Positions 18,210-27,500 of a stretch of 64,000 nt of DNA are shown here, in pieces. Position numbers and translations under genes: made by a program. The notes beneath the pieces were generated by a model. That model was not told the DNA's origin and made no database searches. It saw only the letters and a program-made list of their open reading frames with translations. Numbering within the stretch: position 1 is the stretch's first letter; each line of letters begins with the position of its first letter. The DNA is from Chryseobacterium sp. E1 (lineage in GTDB: Bacteria > Bacteroidota > Bacteroidia > Flavobacteriales > Weeksellaceae): the NCBI GenBank assembly GCA_019203745.1, contig CP078104.1:3782001-3846000 (forward strand), in the 5' to 3' direction.

Positions 18210-18375
18210 TTAGCAATACGGAGGAGGTGAATCCGGGCAGGTAGTACCTCCACAGTATCCTTCTGCCCATGCTCTGCAGCATCTGGCCGTTGGATCCCAG
18301 TTATTACATCCAAGAGGTGGTCTTCCCCTTTAATACTCTTTAATTCTTCTCTGTTGATTTTTTTAGATTTTTCAT
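18210..18375 (-). CDS. Double-glycine-leader cysteine-rich peptide 2 (frame-broken)
   Basis: With one A restored in the A-run near 18363 and one G in the run near 18325, the gene reads MKNLKKINREELKSIKGG followed by RPPLGCNNWDPTARCCRAWA, then EGYCGGTTCPDSPPPYC: 55 residues, the same length as peptide 1. It shares the CNNWD ... ARCC ... W core and has additional C-terminal cysteines and prolines. Both breaks fall in homopolymers, and the perfect agreement of leader and core with the paralogues supports the repair. It would be exported and trimmed after GG if a suitable ABC transporter exists elsewhere. Confidence 0.68.
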
Positions 18376-18435
18376 AATAAATATTTTAAAAAGTTGTTGG
18401 TTTAATTTTGAATATGATCTATTTGATTCCGAAAA

Positions 18436-18592
18436 TTAAAAAGGATTATCCGGGCAAACAGGTCTGTCTGAAGATTCAGGAAGCCATTGTTGGCAGCATC
18501 TTAACTTTGGATCCCAGCTCATACAGTCACGGGGATAATGCCGCCTTTGATGGTCTTTAATTCTCCATTTTTAATTTCTTTAGATTTTTCAT
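18436..18592 (-). CDS. Double-glycine-leader cysteine-rich peptide 3 (frame-broken)
   Basis: With one A near 18570 and one C near 18530 restored, it reads MKNLKKLKNGELKTIKGG and then IIPRDCMSWDPKLRCCQQWL, ending PESSDRPVCPDNPF: 52 residues. The core follows the same C-x-x-W-D-x-x-x-R-C-C-x-x-W ... C pattern although most other residues differ, so the cysteines, tryptophans and Asp/Arg are the conserved part. It is the first gene of the leftward set; a 60-base gap separates it from peptide 2. Confidence 0.65.
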
Positions 18593-19575
18593 AGTAAAAG
18601 TTTTTAGTTGAGTTGGTAAGTAAATATCCGAAACTTTTTTGATAATACAATGACGGGTGAATTATTTTAATAATATTTAACAAAATATCTGATTTTTATG
18701 CTGGATGCAAAAAAGTGACAAACATAATATCTCTCTCATCAATCTCTTATGATAATGCATGGAAATAAATTCCTGCAATTCATTTGTAGGAATTTTGATT
18801 CTGTTTCGGTTTAATTAAAGGATAAAGTAATTGTTGGATCGGATAATCTTCAATTTTACAGGGTTAAATACTCGGGTTTAAATTACATCTTTTACAAAGA
18901 TGGCTTTCTTTATATACATTAAGATATAAGAAAACTTTTTTTTAATCTTTCTCATGATAAAAAAATTGTAATTCTCTATAGATTGAATTGGCAATCTCTA
19001 TGCCATTTTTAAGACGTTCTGTAAGTTTAACATAAGCTTAATTTTATAAGTTTTTTTAATTAATCTTTAAGAAATAATTGTGAAAATATTTTCGTTATTT
19101 TTTAATCTATTGCTGATAATATTTCTATCTGTTCCATATAAGTTTTGAAAATATCATTACGCATCTGTGAACTGGAAAGTATTTCCAATAGTTGCCGACT
19201 TTATATTTCAGACTTTTTAAAAATCATCTTTCATAAAAGTACAGTCGATGACAGACATAATATAAACTATATCACCTGGTTGAGTCTTCAAATACTTTGT
19301 ATGTTACATCAGAAATTAATAAAGAAGCAGTACGTTCTTTATTATTGTCAAAACTGCATTGAGCAATCCTGAAATTGGAAATTAAGTATTCATCGCTGAA
19401 AAAGAATCAGGTCTTTCCCCATTATGACGGATTATTTTCCGGTTATTTAAGATATAAACGGCCATGATTAGTAATTTGAGTTATGGTTTTTAGCTTTTCC
19501 TAAATTAATGAAAAATACTGAATTGCAAACAATAAGGCTTTTAAATTATCGCTTTCAAAAACACTAATTTTTCCG
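18593..19575. other. Long AT-rich region without a recognisable gene
   Basis: Nearly 1 kb between the peptide cluster and the glnS promoter. It probably holds the leftward peptide promoter near its left edge. An open stretch of 75 codons (19145-19372) starts with TTG, has no family resemblance and no ribosome-binding context, so I do not call it. No tRNA, repeat or hairpin stands out. Confidence 0.5.
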
Positions 19576-19583
19576 TAACTTTG
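19576..19583 (+). promoter_or_regulatory. Probable -7 promoter box of glnS
   Basis: TAACTTTG fits the TAnnTTTG consensus, 36 bases before the glnS start codon. Confidence 0.5.
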
Positions 19584-19619
19584 TACAACTTTTTTGATAA
19601 AAAATAAAAGCTAATCTTA

Positions 19620-21292
19620 ATGGAAGAAGAAAAAAATCCCTCAATTTTATTGAGCAAATTATTGAAGATGATTTGGCAAACGGTCTGAAAAGAGATCAGA
19701 TCCGTTTCCGTTTTCCCCCTGAGCCAAATGGGTACCTGCATGTAGGGCATACAAAAGCCATCTGCATCAACTTTGGCCTGGGTGAAAAATACAACGCTCC
19801 CGTAAACCTTCGTTTCGACGATACGAACCCTGAGAAAGAAGAACAGGAATTCGTAGACTCTATCAAAAAAGACGTTGAATGGCTGGGTTTCAAATGGGAT
19901 AAAGAATTGTATGCTTCAGACTACTTCCAGCAGCTTTATGATTGGGCAGTACAATTGATTAAGGAAGGCAAAGCTTACGTAGATGAGCAGCCGTCCGAAG
20001 TGATTACAGAACAGAGAAAAAATCCTGCAGAGCCGGGAGTGGAATCTCCATACAGAAACCGTCCGGTAGAAGAATCTCTTGACCTGTTTGAAAGAATGAA
20101 AAATGGAGAATTTGAAAGCGGTTCAATGTCACTTCGTGCAAAAATTGATATGGTGTCACCCAATATGAATATGCGTGACCCTGTGATGTACAGAATTTTG
20201 AATAAACCTCACCACAGAACCGGTACAGCCTGGAAAATTTATCCGATGTACGACTGGGCTCATGGGGAATCCGATTATATTGAGCAAATTTCGCATTCGC
20301 TTTGTTCATTGGAGTTTGAAAATCACAGACCACTGTACAATTGGTATTTAGACCAGGTTTATGAAGATGGAAGGGTTAAAAACAAGCAGAGAGAATTTGC
20401 AAGGATGAATGTTTCCTATATGATCACTTCCAAAAGAAAACTTCAGAGATTGGTAGCTGAAGGAGTAGTGACAGGATGGGATGACCCTAGAATGCCTACC
20501 ATTTCAGGAATGAGAAGAAAAGGATTTACTCCGACTTCCATCAGAAACTTTATTGATAAAGTAGGGGTGGCAAAAAGAGAAAACCTGATCGAAATCCAGC
20601 TGCTTGACTTCTGCGTACGTGAAGACCTGAACAAGGTAGCTAAGCGTGTGATGGCTGTGGTAGATCCTGTAAAATTGGTGATCGAAAACTATCCTGAAGA
20701 TAAAGAAGAATGGCTGGAGACTGAAAATAACCCTGAACAGGAAAATGCGGGAACAAGAGAAGTCCCTTTCTCAAGAGAGCTGTATATTGAGCGTGAAGAT
20801 TTCAAAGAAGAGGCTAACAATAAATTCTTCAGACTGAAGTTGGGCGGCGAAGTTCGTTTAAAATCTGCCTACATCATCAAAGCTGAAAGAGTGGAGAAGG
20901 ATGAAAACGGAGAAATCACTACCATCTATGCTACTTACGATGAGAAGAGTAAATCTGGAAGCGGAACAGAAGAAAGTTTAAGAAAAGTAAAAGGAACACT
21001 TCACTGGGTATCTGCCAAGCATGCGATTCCTGTAGAAGTAAGAATTTACAACCAGTTGTTTACTGTAGAGCAGCCGGATGCTGAAAAAGACGTAGACTTC
21101 TTAAACTTCATCAATCCTGAATCAGTGACTACTGTGAAAGGTTTTGCCGAACCAAGTCTGAAAGATGTGGCGATAGGAGAACCATTACAGTTCCAGAGAA
21201 TCGGGTACTTTACCAAAGATCAGGATTCTACGGATTCTACATTGGTATTCAACCGTACCGTAACTTTAAAAGATTCTTATAAACCTGAATAA
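19620..21292 (+). CDS. glnS: Glutaminyl-tRNA synthetase
   Basis: Class I aminoacyl-tRNA synthetase charging tRNA-Gln. Motifs: FRFPPEPNGYLHVGHTKAIC (HIGH-type motif GHTK), RFDDTNPEKE, YDWAHGESDYIEQISHSLC, the KMSKS equivalent MITSKRKLQ, and the bacterial anticodon-binding beta-barrel C-terminus ending TLKDSYKPE. About 558 residues. The start at 19620 gives MEEEKKSLNFIEQIIEDDLA when one A is added to the A-run at 19630-19636. A terminator follows at 21322, so it is probably a single-gene unit. Confidence 0.95.
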
Positions 21293-21321
21293 TTTTCAGA
21301 ATTATAGAAAAATAAAATAAA

Positions 21322-21356
21322 GCAGGACTTAGAAATAGGTCCTGTTTTTTTTTTTA
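21322..21356 (+). terminator. Terminator after glnS
   Basis: CAGGAC / GTCCTG stem (21323-21328, 21339-21344) followed by a run of about eleven Ts. Confidence 0.8.
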
Positions 21357-21429
21357 TGTAAGCCCAGAGCATCTTAAGTTAAAAAAAAAAAAATGGAAAA
21401 TTTCATCAGTAATTTTGTCTTTCAAAATT

Positions 21430-21451
21430 ATAATCGTAATATTGCGATTAT
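21430..21451 (+). promoter_or_regulatory. ArsR-type operator 1
   Basis: A near-perfect 22-bp palindrome with half sites ATAATCG and CGATTAT around a central AATATT, 12 bases before the arsR start. A second, imperfect copy with the same centre lies before the next gene. Position and symmetry fit autoregulation by the ArsR repressor. Confidence 0.75.
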
Positions 21452-21463
21452 AAAATACAAGAT

Positions 21464-21795
21464 ATGGGGCTTACTAAGTCAGAAATATTTACAGATGAGC
21501 AAAATAAATTAGCCTCCGCATTTAAAGTTTTGGCTCATCCTGCCAGAATTGCTATCCTACAACATATTATCAATCAAAAAGCCTGTATTTGCAATGATCT
21601 GGTAGATGAATTGGGATTAGCACAAGCAACAATTTCGCAGCATTTAAAAGAGTTAAAAAATCTGGGAATAATACAGGGTACAGTAGAGGAAAATCTGTTT
21701 GTTACTGTATTGATGATAAAATTTGGAAGGAAATTCAAAACGAGTTTAATGCATTTTTCAACCAGGAAGTAAAAGTGAACAATTGCTGTTCTTAA
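21464..21795 (+). CDS. arsR: ArsR-family metalloregulatory repressor
   Basis: Winged-helix repressor of the arsenic genes. Residues 15-85 form the HTH core: FKVLAHPARIAILQHI, the metal-sensing CICNDLVDELG (a C-x-C on the third helix, as in arsenite sensors), and the recognition helix QATISQHLKELKNLGII. An A-run near 21690 lacks one base; repaired, the protein continues EEKSVCYCIDDKIWKEI and ends VKVNNCCS, about 110 residues, with a terminal cysteine pair that might add to metal binding. It is preceded by a 22-bp palindrome and followed by four arsenic-related genes. Confidence 0.88.
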
Positions 21796-21810
21796 CTTTT
21801 TTTATTTTTC

Positions 21811-21831
21811 AATATCGTAATATTGCAATAT
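21811..21831 (+). promoter_or_regulatory. ArsR-type operator 2
   Basis: ATATCGTAATATTGCAATAT repeats the centre (CGTAATATTGC) of operator 1 and is an imperfect palindrome, 28 bases before the DUF6428 gene. It suggests a second ArsR-controlled promoter inside the operon. Confidence 0.65.
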
Positions 21832-21858
21832 AACATTATAATTTAAAAAATAATTTTT

Positions 21859-22332
21859 ATGAAGCTATCTGAGATCAAGGAAATTCTACCAACATTAGAA
21901 AATGTTGAATTTCAATTAGAAAACGGAACGTTTGTACCGGAGCACTTTCATGTTACCGAAGTAGGCCAGATCAATAAAAAATTCATTGACTGTGGCGGCG
22001 TGATCCGTGTTGAAAAAGCTGTAAACTTTCAGCTGTGGAATGCTGACGATTATGAACACCGTTTAAAACCTGGAAAACTCCTCAACATTATCAGACTTTC
22101 CGAAGAAAAATTAGGCATTGAGGACTCTGAGATTGAGGTGGAATATCAAAGTGATACCATCGGTAAATACGATCTTGAGTTCAACGGAAAAACATTCGTT
22201 CTGAAAAGTAAGACTACAGCATGTCTGGCCCGGGAAGCTTGTGGAATTCCTTCCGAAAAACAAAAGAAAAATCTTTCAGAACTTACGGTAAATCAAAGCA
22301 ATTCCTGCACACCGGGAGGTGGATGCTGCTAA
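21859..22332 (+). CDS. DUF6428-like protein of the arsenic operon
   Basis: Intact 157-residue soluble protein of a family found beside arsR and arsenate reductases in Bacteroidota. It begins MKLSEIKEILPTLENVEFQL, has FVPEHFHVTEVGQINKKFID and CGGVIRVEKAVNFQLWNADD, an ACLAREACGIPSEK segment and a terminal CTPGGGCC cluster. The cysteine-rich tail could bind arsenite or another soft metal. No enzyme activity is known to me for this family. Confidence 0.75.
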   Translation: MKLSEIKEILPTLENVEFQLENGTFVPEHFHVTEVGQINKKFIDCGGVIRVEKAVNFQLWNADDYEHRLKPGKLLNIIRLSEEKLGIEDSEIEVEYQSDTIGKYDLEFNGKTFVLKSKTTACLAREACGIPSEKQKKNLSELTVNQSNSCTPGGGCC

Positions 22333-22357
22333 GAATACAGGTTATAAAATAAGTAAA

Positions 22358-22969
22358 ATGAACCGGAAAATTTCAGAATGTATTAAGGCTCTTTCAATTG
22401 ATTCAATTTCAGAGGAAAGAAAAGCTGTTTTAGACCCATTAGTAAATTACATAAAAAGTAAAGTAGAAGCCAATCAGAATATCAGGTTGAATTTCATTTG
22501 CACACATAATAGCCGCAGAAGTCATCTGTCTCAGATCTGGGCACAGACAATGGCTTATCATTTTGACATTGGGAATGTGTATTGCTATTCAGGAGGTACA
22601 GAATCTACGGCCATGTTCCCTAAAGTAGCAGAAACATTAAATGATCAGGGTTTTCAGATCCAAAAGCTTAGCGAAACTGAAAATCCGGTCTATGCTGTTA
22701 AATATGCACAAAATGAACCCGCTGTGATCTGTTTTTCTAAAGAATATAATAATGAATTCAATCCTGAAAATGAATTTGCTGCTATAATGACCTGTGAGAA
22801 TGCTGACCGGGGCTGTCCATCAGTTTTTGGAGCAGAAGCCAGATTCCCAATACAATATGATGATCCTAAAGTTTCGGATGACACTCCGGAACAGACGCAA
22901 ATCTACAGTGACAGAAGTTTACAGATAGCGACAGAAATGTTTTATGTTTTTTCATTTGTAAAAAGTAAG
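22358..22969 (+). CDS. Arsenate reductase-like low-molecular-weight phosphatase
   Basis: About 204 residues with the phosphatase-type P-loop in FICTHNSRRSHLSQIWAQ (C-x5-R variant), then TESTAMFPKVAETL and MTCENADRGCPSVFGAEARF with two further cysteines. This is the Bacteroidota thioredoxin-type arsenate reductase relative seen in ars operons, which would reduce arsenate to arsenite for export. As given it is fused in frame to the next domain. However, one extra A in the run 22960-22964 would make it end VKK-stop one base before the following ATG, so the fusion is doubtful. The start is set at 22358 because the upstream in-frame codons overlap the preceding gene. Confidence 0.8.
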
Positions 22970-23461
22970 ATGGAAATAATAACAATTGGCAAGGAACAAT
23001 TTTCAGAAATTGCAGAAATATATAAACAAGGTATTGAAACTGGTAATGCTACCTTTGAGACAATAGTTCCAACATGGGAAGATTGGGACAAAAGTAAATT
23101 AAAGCATAGCCGTTTAGCCGCTGTGATTGACAATATCGTGGTGGGATGGGCTGCACTGTCAGCAGTGAGTGATCGGTGTGTGTATGGTGGTGTTGCAGAA
23201 GTAAGTATTTACATTGGCAACGATTATAAAGGTAAAGGTATAGGAAAGATGCTCATGGCCAGACTGATTTCAGAAAGTGAAAAAAATGGAATCTGGACAT
23301 TGCAGAGTGGCATGTTTCCAGAGAATGAAGCAACAATAGCATTGCATACTAATTTAGGTTTCAGGATCATAGGGCACCGAGAGAAGATTGGAAAACTTGG
23401 AGATAGCTGGCGTGACACCGTTATGATGGAAAGAAGAAGCAAAACAACAGGGATCAATTAA
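22970..23461 (+). CDS. GNAT acetyltransferase of the PAT/ArsN type
   Basis: A 163-residue GNAT N-acetyltransferase: AEIYKQGIETGNATFETIVP near the start, VVGWAALSAVSD, then the acetyl-CoA loop NDYKGKGIGKMLMARLISES and NEATIALHTNLGFRIIG. The build matches phosphinothricin/methionine-sulfoximine acetyltransferases, including ArsN1, which detoxifies arsinothricin; its place in an ars operon favours that role. The substrate is inference. Its stop overlaps the acr3 start (TAATG), so the two are translationally coupled. Confidence 0.72.
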   Translation: MEIITIGKEQFSEIAEIYKQGIETGNATFETIVPTWEDWDKSKLKHSRLAAVIDNIVVGWAALSAVSDRCVYGGVAEVSIYIGNDYKGKGIGKMLMARLISESEKNGIWTLQSGMFPENEATIALHTNLGFRIIGHREKIGKLGDSWRDTVMMERRSKTTGIN

Positions 23462-24498
23462 TGATTATGCAACCAAAGTTAAAATTTCTTGATAGATACC
23501 TGACTTTATGGATATTTCTTGCTATGGCAGTTGGAATAAGTTTAGGATTTTTATTCCCAGATATCGCAAAAATAACAGACTCTCTATCCTTAGGGACAAC
23601 CAATATTCCATTAGCTATTGGACTGGTCCTCATGATGTATCCTCCATTGGCTAAAGTAGACTATTCTCTCTTGCCTACGGCATTTAAAGATAGAAAGATA
23701 ATAACCATATCATTATTGCTAAATTGGTTTATAGGACCTGTTTTAATGTTTGTTCTCGCTATTTTGTTTTTGAGGAATGAACCGGATTACATGATTGGAT
23801 TAATACTTATCGGTTTGGCCAGATGCATTGCTATGGTAATTGTGTGGAATGACTTAGCAAAAGGGAATAGAGAATATGCCGCCTTACTGGTTGCTTTAAA
23901 CAGTATATTTCAAATATTCACCTATAGTTTTTTTGTCTGGTTATTCATCAATATACTCCCGGATACATTAGGTATTGCCAATTTTAATGTAGGTGTATCG
24001 ATGAAAGATGTTACGGAGAGTGTGCTTATTTATCTTGGCATTCCTTTTTTGGCTGGCTTTTTAAGTCGATACTTTTTAGTGAAATCAAAAGGTATAGAAT
24101 GGTACAATCGGAAATTTGTACCTAAAATATCACCGATTACACTATATTCTCTCCTATTTACTATCGTACTGATGTTTAGTCTCAAAGGTGACAAAATAAT
24201 AGAGTTACCCCTGGATGTAATAAAAATTGCGATTCCATTAGTGATCTACTTTATTTTGATGTTTTTCTTAAGTTTTTTTATCAATAAATCCCTGAAGGTT
24301 CCTTATGATAAGAATGTATCTGTCGCTTTTACTACAACAGGAAATAACTTTGAATTGGCAATTGCAGTTTCTATTGCAGTATTTGGCATCCATTCACCTC
24401 AGGCATTTGCAGGCGTTATTGGACCTTTAGTAGAAGTTCCGGTACTTATACTACTTGTCCGGGCAAGTCTATGGTTGAAAAAGAGGTATTATAACTAA
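23461..24498 (+). CDS. acr3: ACR3-family arsenite efflux transporter
   Basis: A 345-residue membrane protein with about ten hydrophobic segments. Family motifs are IPLAIGLVLMMYPPLAKVDY, LNWFIGPVLMFVLA, LIGLARCIAMVIVWNDLA with the conserved cysteine that binds arsenite, and FTTTGNNFELAIAVSIA late in the protein. It exports arsenite using the membrane potential, completing the set repressor, reductase, acetyltransferase and exporter. The start overlaps the preceding stop; MQPKLKF two codons on is an alternative. Confidence 0.92.
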   Translation: MIMQPKLKFLDRYLTLWIFLAMAVGISLGFLFPDIAKITDSLSLGTTNIPLAIGLVLMMYPPLAKVDYSLLPTAFKDRKIITISLLLNWFIGPVLMFVLAILFLRNEPDYMIGLILIGLARCIAMVIVWNDLAKGNREYAALLVALNSIFQIFTYSFFVWLFINILPDTLGIANFNVGVSMKDVTESVLIYLGIPFLAGFLSRYFLVKSKGIEWYNRKFVPKISPITLYSLLFTIVLMFSLKGDKIIELPLDVIKIAIPLVIYFILMFFLSFFINKSLKVPYDKNVSVAFTTTGNNFELAIAVSIAVFGIHSPQAFAGVIGPLVEVPVLILLVRASLWLKKRYYN

Positions 24499-24674
24499 TT
24501 GTTTACGGCATTACACAAGACCATATCTATTAGTTCAATGACATGAAATTCCATATTTTCTTGAGATCAGCAATGAAATTTTTACCTCATTATAGCAAAT
24601 ACTCGATAGGCTGTTCTTATCAAAGCTATTTATAAAAAAATACTTTAAATAAAGGCCTTCGAGCTATTTTTAAC

Positions 24675-24682
24675 TACCTTTG
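24675..24682 (+). promoter_or_regulatory. Probable -7 promoter box of the MFS gene
   Basis: TACCTTTG (TAnnTTTG), 28 bases before the GTG start at 24711. Confidence 0.5.
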
Positions 24683-24710
24683 CACTTTCAGATTCCCCCA
24701 AAATATTATT

Positions 24711-25947
24711 GTGAAATTAATTAACTTATATACGAGTTCTTTCAAAGGACTCTCGCAGGAGAGTTGGATGCTGGCGTTGGTAATGCTCATCAACAGGGCA
24801 GGTTCTATGGTACTTCCTTTTTGGGAGTTTATATGACCAATCATTTACATTTTAGTATTGAAAATTCAGGAATTGTACTGAGCTTCTTCGGAATTGGCTC
24901 GGTTATCGGTTCATGGCTGGGAGGGATGATCACGGATAAAATAGGAGAGTACAGGGTGCAGAGTTTAAGTCTGCTGCTCAGTGTACCTTTATTCTGTCTG
25001 ATTCCGCTCTTTACCACTGAAGCGGGCCTGGCCGGGATTATTCTGGCCCAGAGTATTGTAAGTGAAACATTCCGCCCGGCCAACTCAGTAGCCATTACAA
25101 AATATGCAAAACCGGAAAATATTACACGGGCATTTTCCTGAACCGTATGGCGGTCAATCTGGGATTTTCTATCGGGCCTGCATTGGGAGGTATTTTATCT
25201 GCTATTTCTTATGAATTTTTATTTTTCAGCAATGCTTTAGCGGCTTTATTGGCCGGTTTAATGTATATCTGGTTTTTCAAAGGCCGGACAAAAAGGGCAA
25301 AACAGGAAGCTAAAAAAGTAAAAGAGGCCATCATTATAAAGAAAGAGGCATCGCCTTACAGGGACAGTAAATTTATGATCTACAGTATATTTTGTATGCT
25401 GTTTGCCATATGTTTTTTCCAGCTGTTCAGTACCCTTACGATCTTTTATAAGGATACGGCGCACCTTAGCCAGCAGAATATCGGATATGTTCTGGGGTAT
25501 AGCGGTTTCCTGATTGTGCTGCTTGAAATGGGCTTTGTACAATTGGCTGAAAAGTATTTTACACTGGCATTTACCATGCTCTTCGGAACATTCCTTTGTG
25601 GTGTTTCGTATGCGATGCTGGCATTTGATTACAGCATGATTACGCTGCTGGTCTCTATGACACTGCTTTGTATAGGAGAAATATGGGTACTGCCTTTTAT
25701 GTCTACCATTACAGCACTGCGTTCAGGGAAAAATAATAAGGGAGCGTATATGGGAATGAACGGGATGTCAATATCCATTGCGTTTATCATTACACCTTAT
25801 ATAGGAACATTGATTGCCGATAAACTTGGATTTAATATTCTTTGGATCGGAACAGGTATATTGGCGACTGCAATTGCTGTTGGTTTTTACTTTGTAATTC
25901 CATGGATGCTTAAAGGCAAAAATGAGGTGGAAGAAGATCTCGTTTAA
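24711..25947 (+). CDS. MFS transporter
   Basis: Twelve-segment major facilitator, about 412 residues. Recognisable are SWMLALVMLINRAGSMVLPF (segment 1), SFFGIGSVIGSWLGGMITDK (segment 2 and the signature loop), ETFRPANSVAITKYAKPENI, NLGFSIGPALGGILSAISYE, and a charged central loop FKGRTKRAKQEAKKVKEA before segments 7-12. Breaks in the T-run near 24813-24817 and at T25131-25134 take one base each. A GTG start at 24711 gives the full N-terminus. Substrate unknown; drug or metabolite efflux is plausible. Confidence 0.85.
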
Positions 25948-25975
25948 GCTATCTATTATATTGAAGACACCAAAA

Positions 25976-26006
25976 AACAACCCGGCTGAGATCAGCCGGG
26001 TTTTAT
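25976..26006. terminator. Bidirectional terminator between MFS gene and tssD
   Basis: AACCCGGCTGA / TCAGCCGGGTT, an eleven-pair stem with As on the left and Ts on the right, between two convergent genes. Confidence 0.85.
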
Positions 26007-26028
26007 ATTGAATTAATTAATGAATTGC

Positions 26029-26433
26029 TTAAGATGGCCATCCTCCAAAATAAGAAGAATTGCCCATATCAATTTCTTCGGCACTTACTACAAAACTGAT
26101 CAGCATACTGTTGCTGTCTATAGCATCAAAATCCACTTCATGCTGAATGACATATCCATTCTTCCACTTTATCGTTGTTAAAGTACCTTCTTCATGAGAT
26201 TTATTGAAGGTGATTTCACCTACAGTCGGCTTATATTTTCCGTTCAGAAGGCTTTCCAGGATATCAGATTTATCCGTAGCTTCTACTGTGATCTTGATTA
26301 ATGCATTGGAAGGATCGGATGCTACACGTCCTGATACGTCTATAGATCTTGATACACTATAATTAAGTTTCAATAACTTCTGGCCTTCACCGTTGTTGAA
26401 TTTTAAAATTCCTCTTGAATTTCTTTCTGCCAT
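26029..26433 (-). CDS. tssD: Type VI secretion tube protein TssD (Hcp), Bacteroidota T6SSiii type
   Basis: An intact 134-residue protein of the subtype iii tube family: MAERNSRGILKFNNGEGQKL, VSRSIDVSGRVASDP, KITVEATDKSDILESLLNGK, ITFNKSHEEGTLTTIKW and the strongly conserved VIQHEVDFDAIDSNSMLISF. Hexameric rings of TssD stack into the contractile tube and carry effectors. No other T6SS gene (sheath, baseplate, ClpV, VgrG/TssI) is present within 26 kb on the left or 37 kb on the right, so this is a lone tube gene, perhaps a cargo-specific extra copy. A terminator faces it from the MFS gene. Confidence 0.9.
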   Translation of the reverse strand: MAERNSRGILKFNNGEGQKLLKLNYSVSRSIDVSGRVASDPSNALIKITVEATDKSDILESLLNGKYKPTVGEITFNKSHEEGTLTTIKWKNGYVIQHEVDFDAIDSNSMLISFVVSAEEIDMGNSSYFGGWPS

Positions 26434-26538
26434 GGCTGGTCGTTTTTTTAATTAATATTCTATGATCAGTTATTTACAGATCAAAAATAAAAGTATTTGC
26501 TACATCAGCAAAAAAAAATAACCGGAAATTTTTAAAAG

Positions 26539-27500
26539 TTATTTTGAAAGAATGTGGTTAATAATCATATTCGAATGAATCCGTGAGTTCTCAATAAACC
26601 AGAGATGGGTATCTTTTCCTCCACATACCACTCCGGCAAGGTAAAGGTTGGGGATATTGGTTTCCATGGTTTCAGGATTATAAAAAGGGTTCAGGCAGTC
26701 ACCTTTGAGCTCGATCCCTGAGTTTTTCAGGAAATCGAAATCCGGCAGATAACCTGTCATGGCCAGTACAAAATCATTCTCAATTTCCAGGACTTGATGA
26801 TCTTCACTTTTAAAAACCACAGATCTTTCTTTGATTTCAATGATCTCAGCATTGAAATGAGCTTTAATAGTACCTTCAGCAATCCTGTTTTCAATATCCG
26901 GTTTTACCCAGTATTTTACACTTTTCGAAATTTCGGAGTGGCGGACGATCATAGTCACTTCAGCTCCCTTTCTGTACGTTTCAAGTGCTGCATCCACAGC
27001 AGAATTACTTGATCCTACAACTACAATCTTTTGTCTTGCATACGGATAAGGTTCTGTATAATAATGTTTTACTTTTGGAAGATTTTCTCCCGGAACATTC
27101 ATGAGGTTGGGAATATCATAAAATCCTGTTGCAATGACAACATTCCTTGCCTGGTAGTTTGCTTTTGTAGTTTCAATATCAAATATTCCGTTATTTTTTG
27201 AAATGTTCAGTACCTTTTCATAAAGATGAATATTCAGTTCTTTCTGCCTGGCAATTCCTGATAATATTCCAGGGCATCCTGTCTGCCCGGTTTAGGAGAA
27301 GTTGTAATAAACGGAATGCTGTCAATCTCCAGTTTTTCAGCGGTTGAAAAAAATCGCATATACAATGGATAATGATAGAGTGAATTGACAATGGTTCCTT
27401 TTTCTACAATTAAATATTTCAGATTGTTGTTCTGGGCCTCAAGCGCACAGTTCAATCCAATGGGGCCGGCTCCGATAATAAGAATATCCAAAATTTCCAT
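26539..27500 (-). CDS. ypdA: YpdA-family bacillithiol-disulfide reductase
   Basis: FAD/NAD(P)H-dependent oxidoreductase of the thioredoxin-reductase fold, about 321 residues. It has the FAD-binding LIIGAGPIGLNCALEAQ at the N-terminus, the second nucleotide-binding motif KIVVVGSSNSAVDAALETY, VLAMTGYLPDFDFL and the C-terminal NLYLAGVVCGGKDTHLWFIE, the YpdA hallmark. Flavobacteria make bacillithiol, and YpdA regenerates it from its disulfide. One A is missing near 27258 (YYQEIARQKELNIHLYEKV). A TACCTTTG box at 27505-27512 sits four bases before the start codon. Confidence 0.88.

Noticed and set aside
19145..19372. A 75-codon open stretch upstream of glnS
   Set aside because: Starts with TTG, no family resemblance, very AT-rich, and no promoter or ribosome-binding context; probably chance.
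20004..20333. Long minus-strand frame inside glnS
   Set aside because: Antisense shadow of a well-conserved coding sequence; no start context or similarity.
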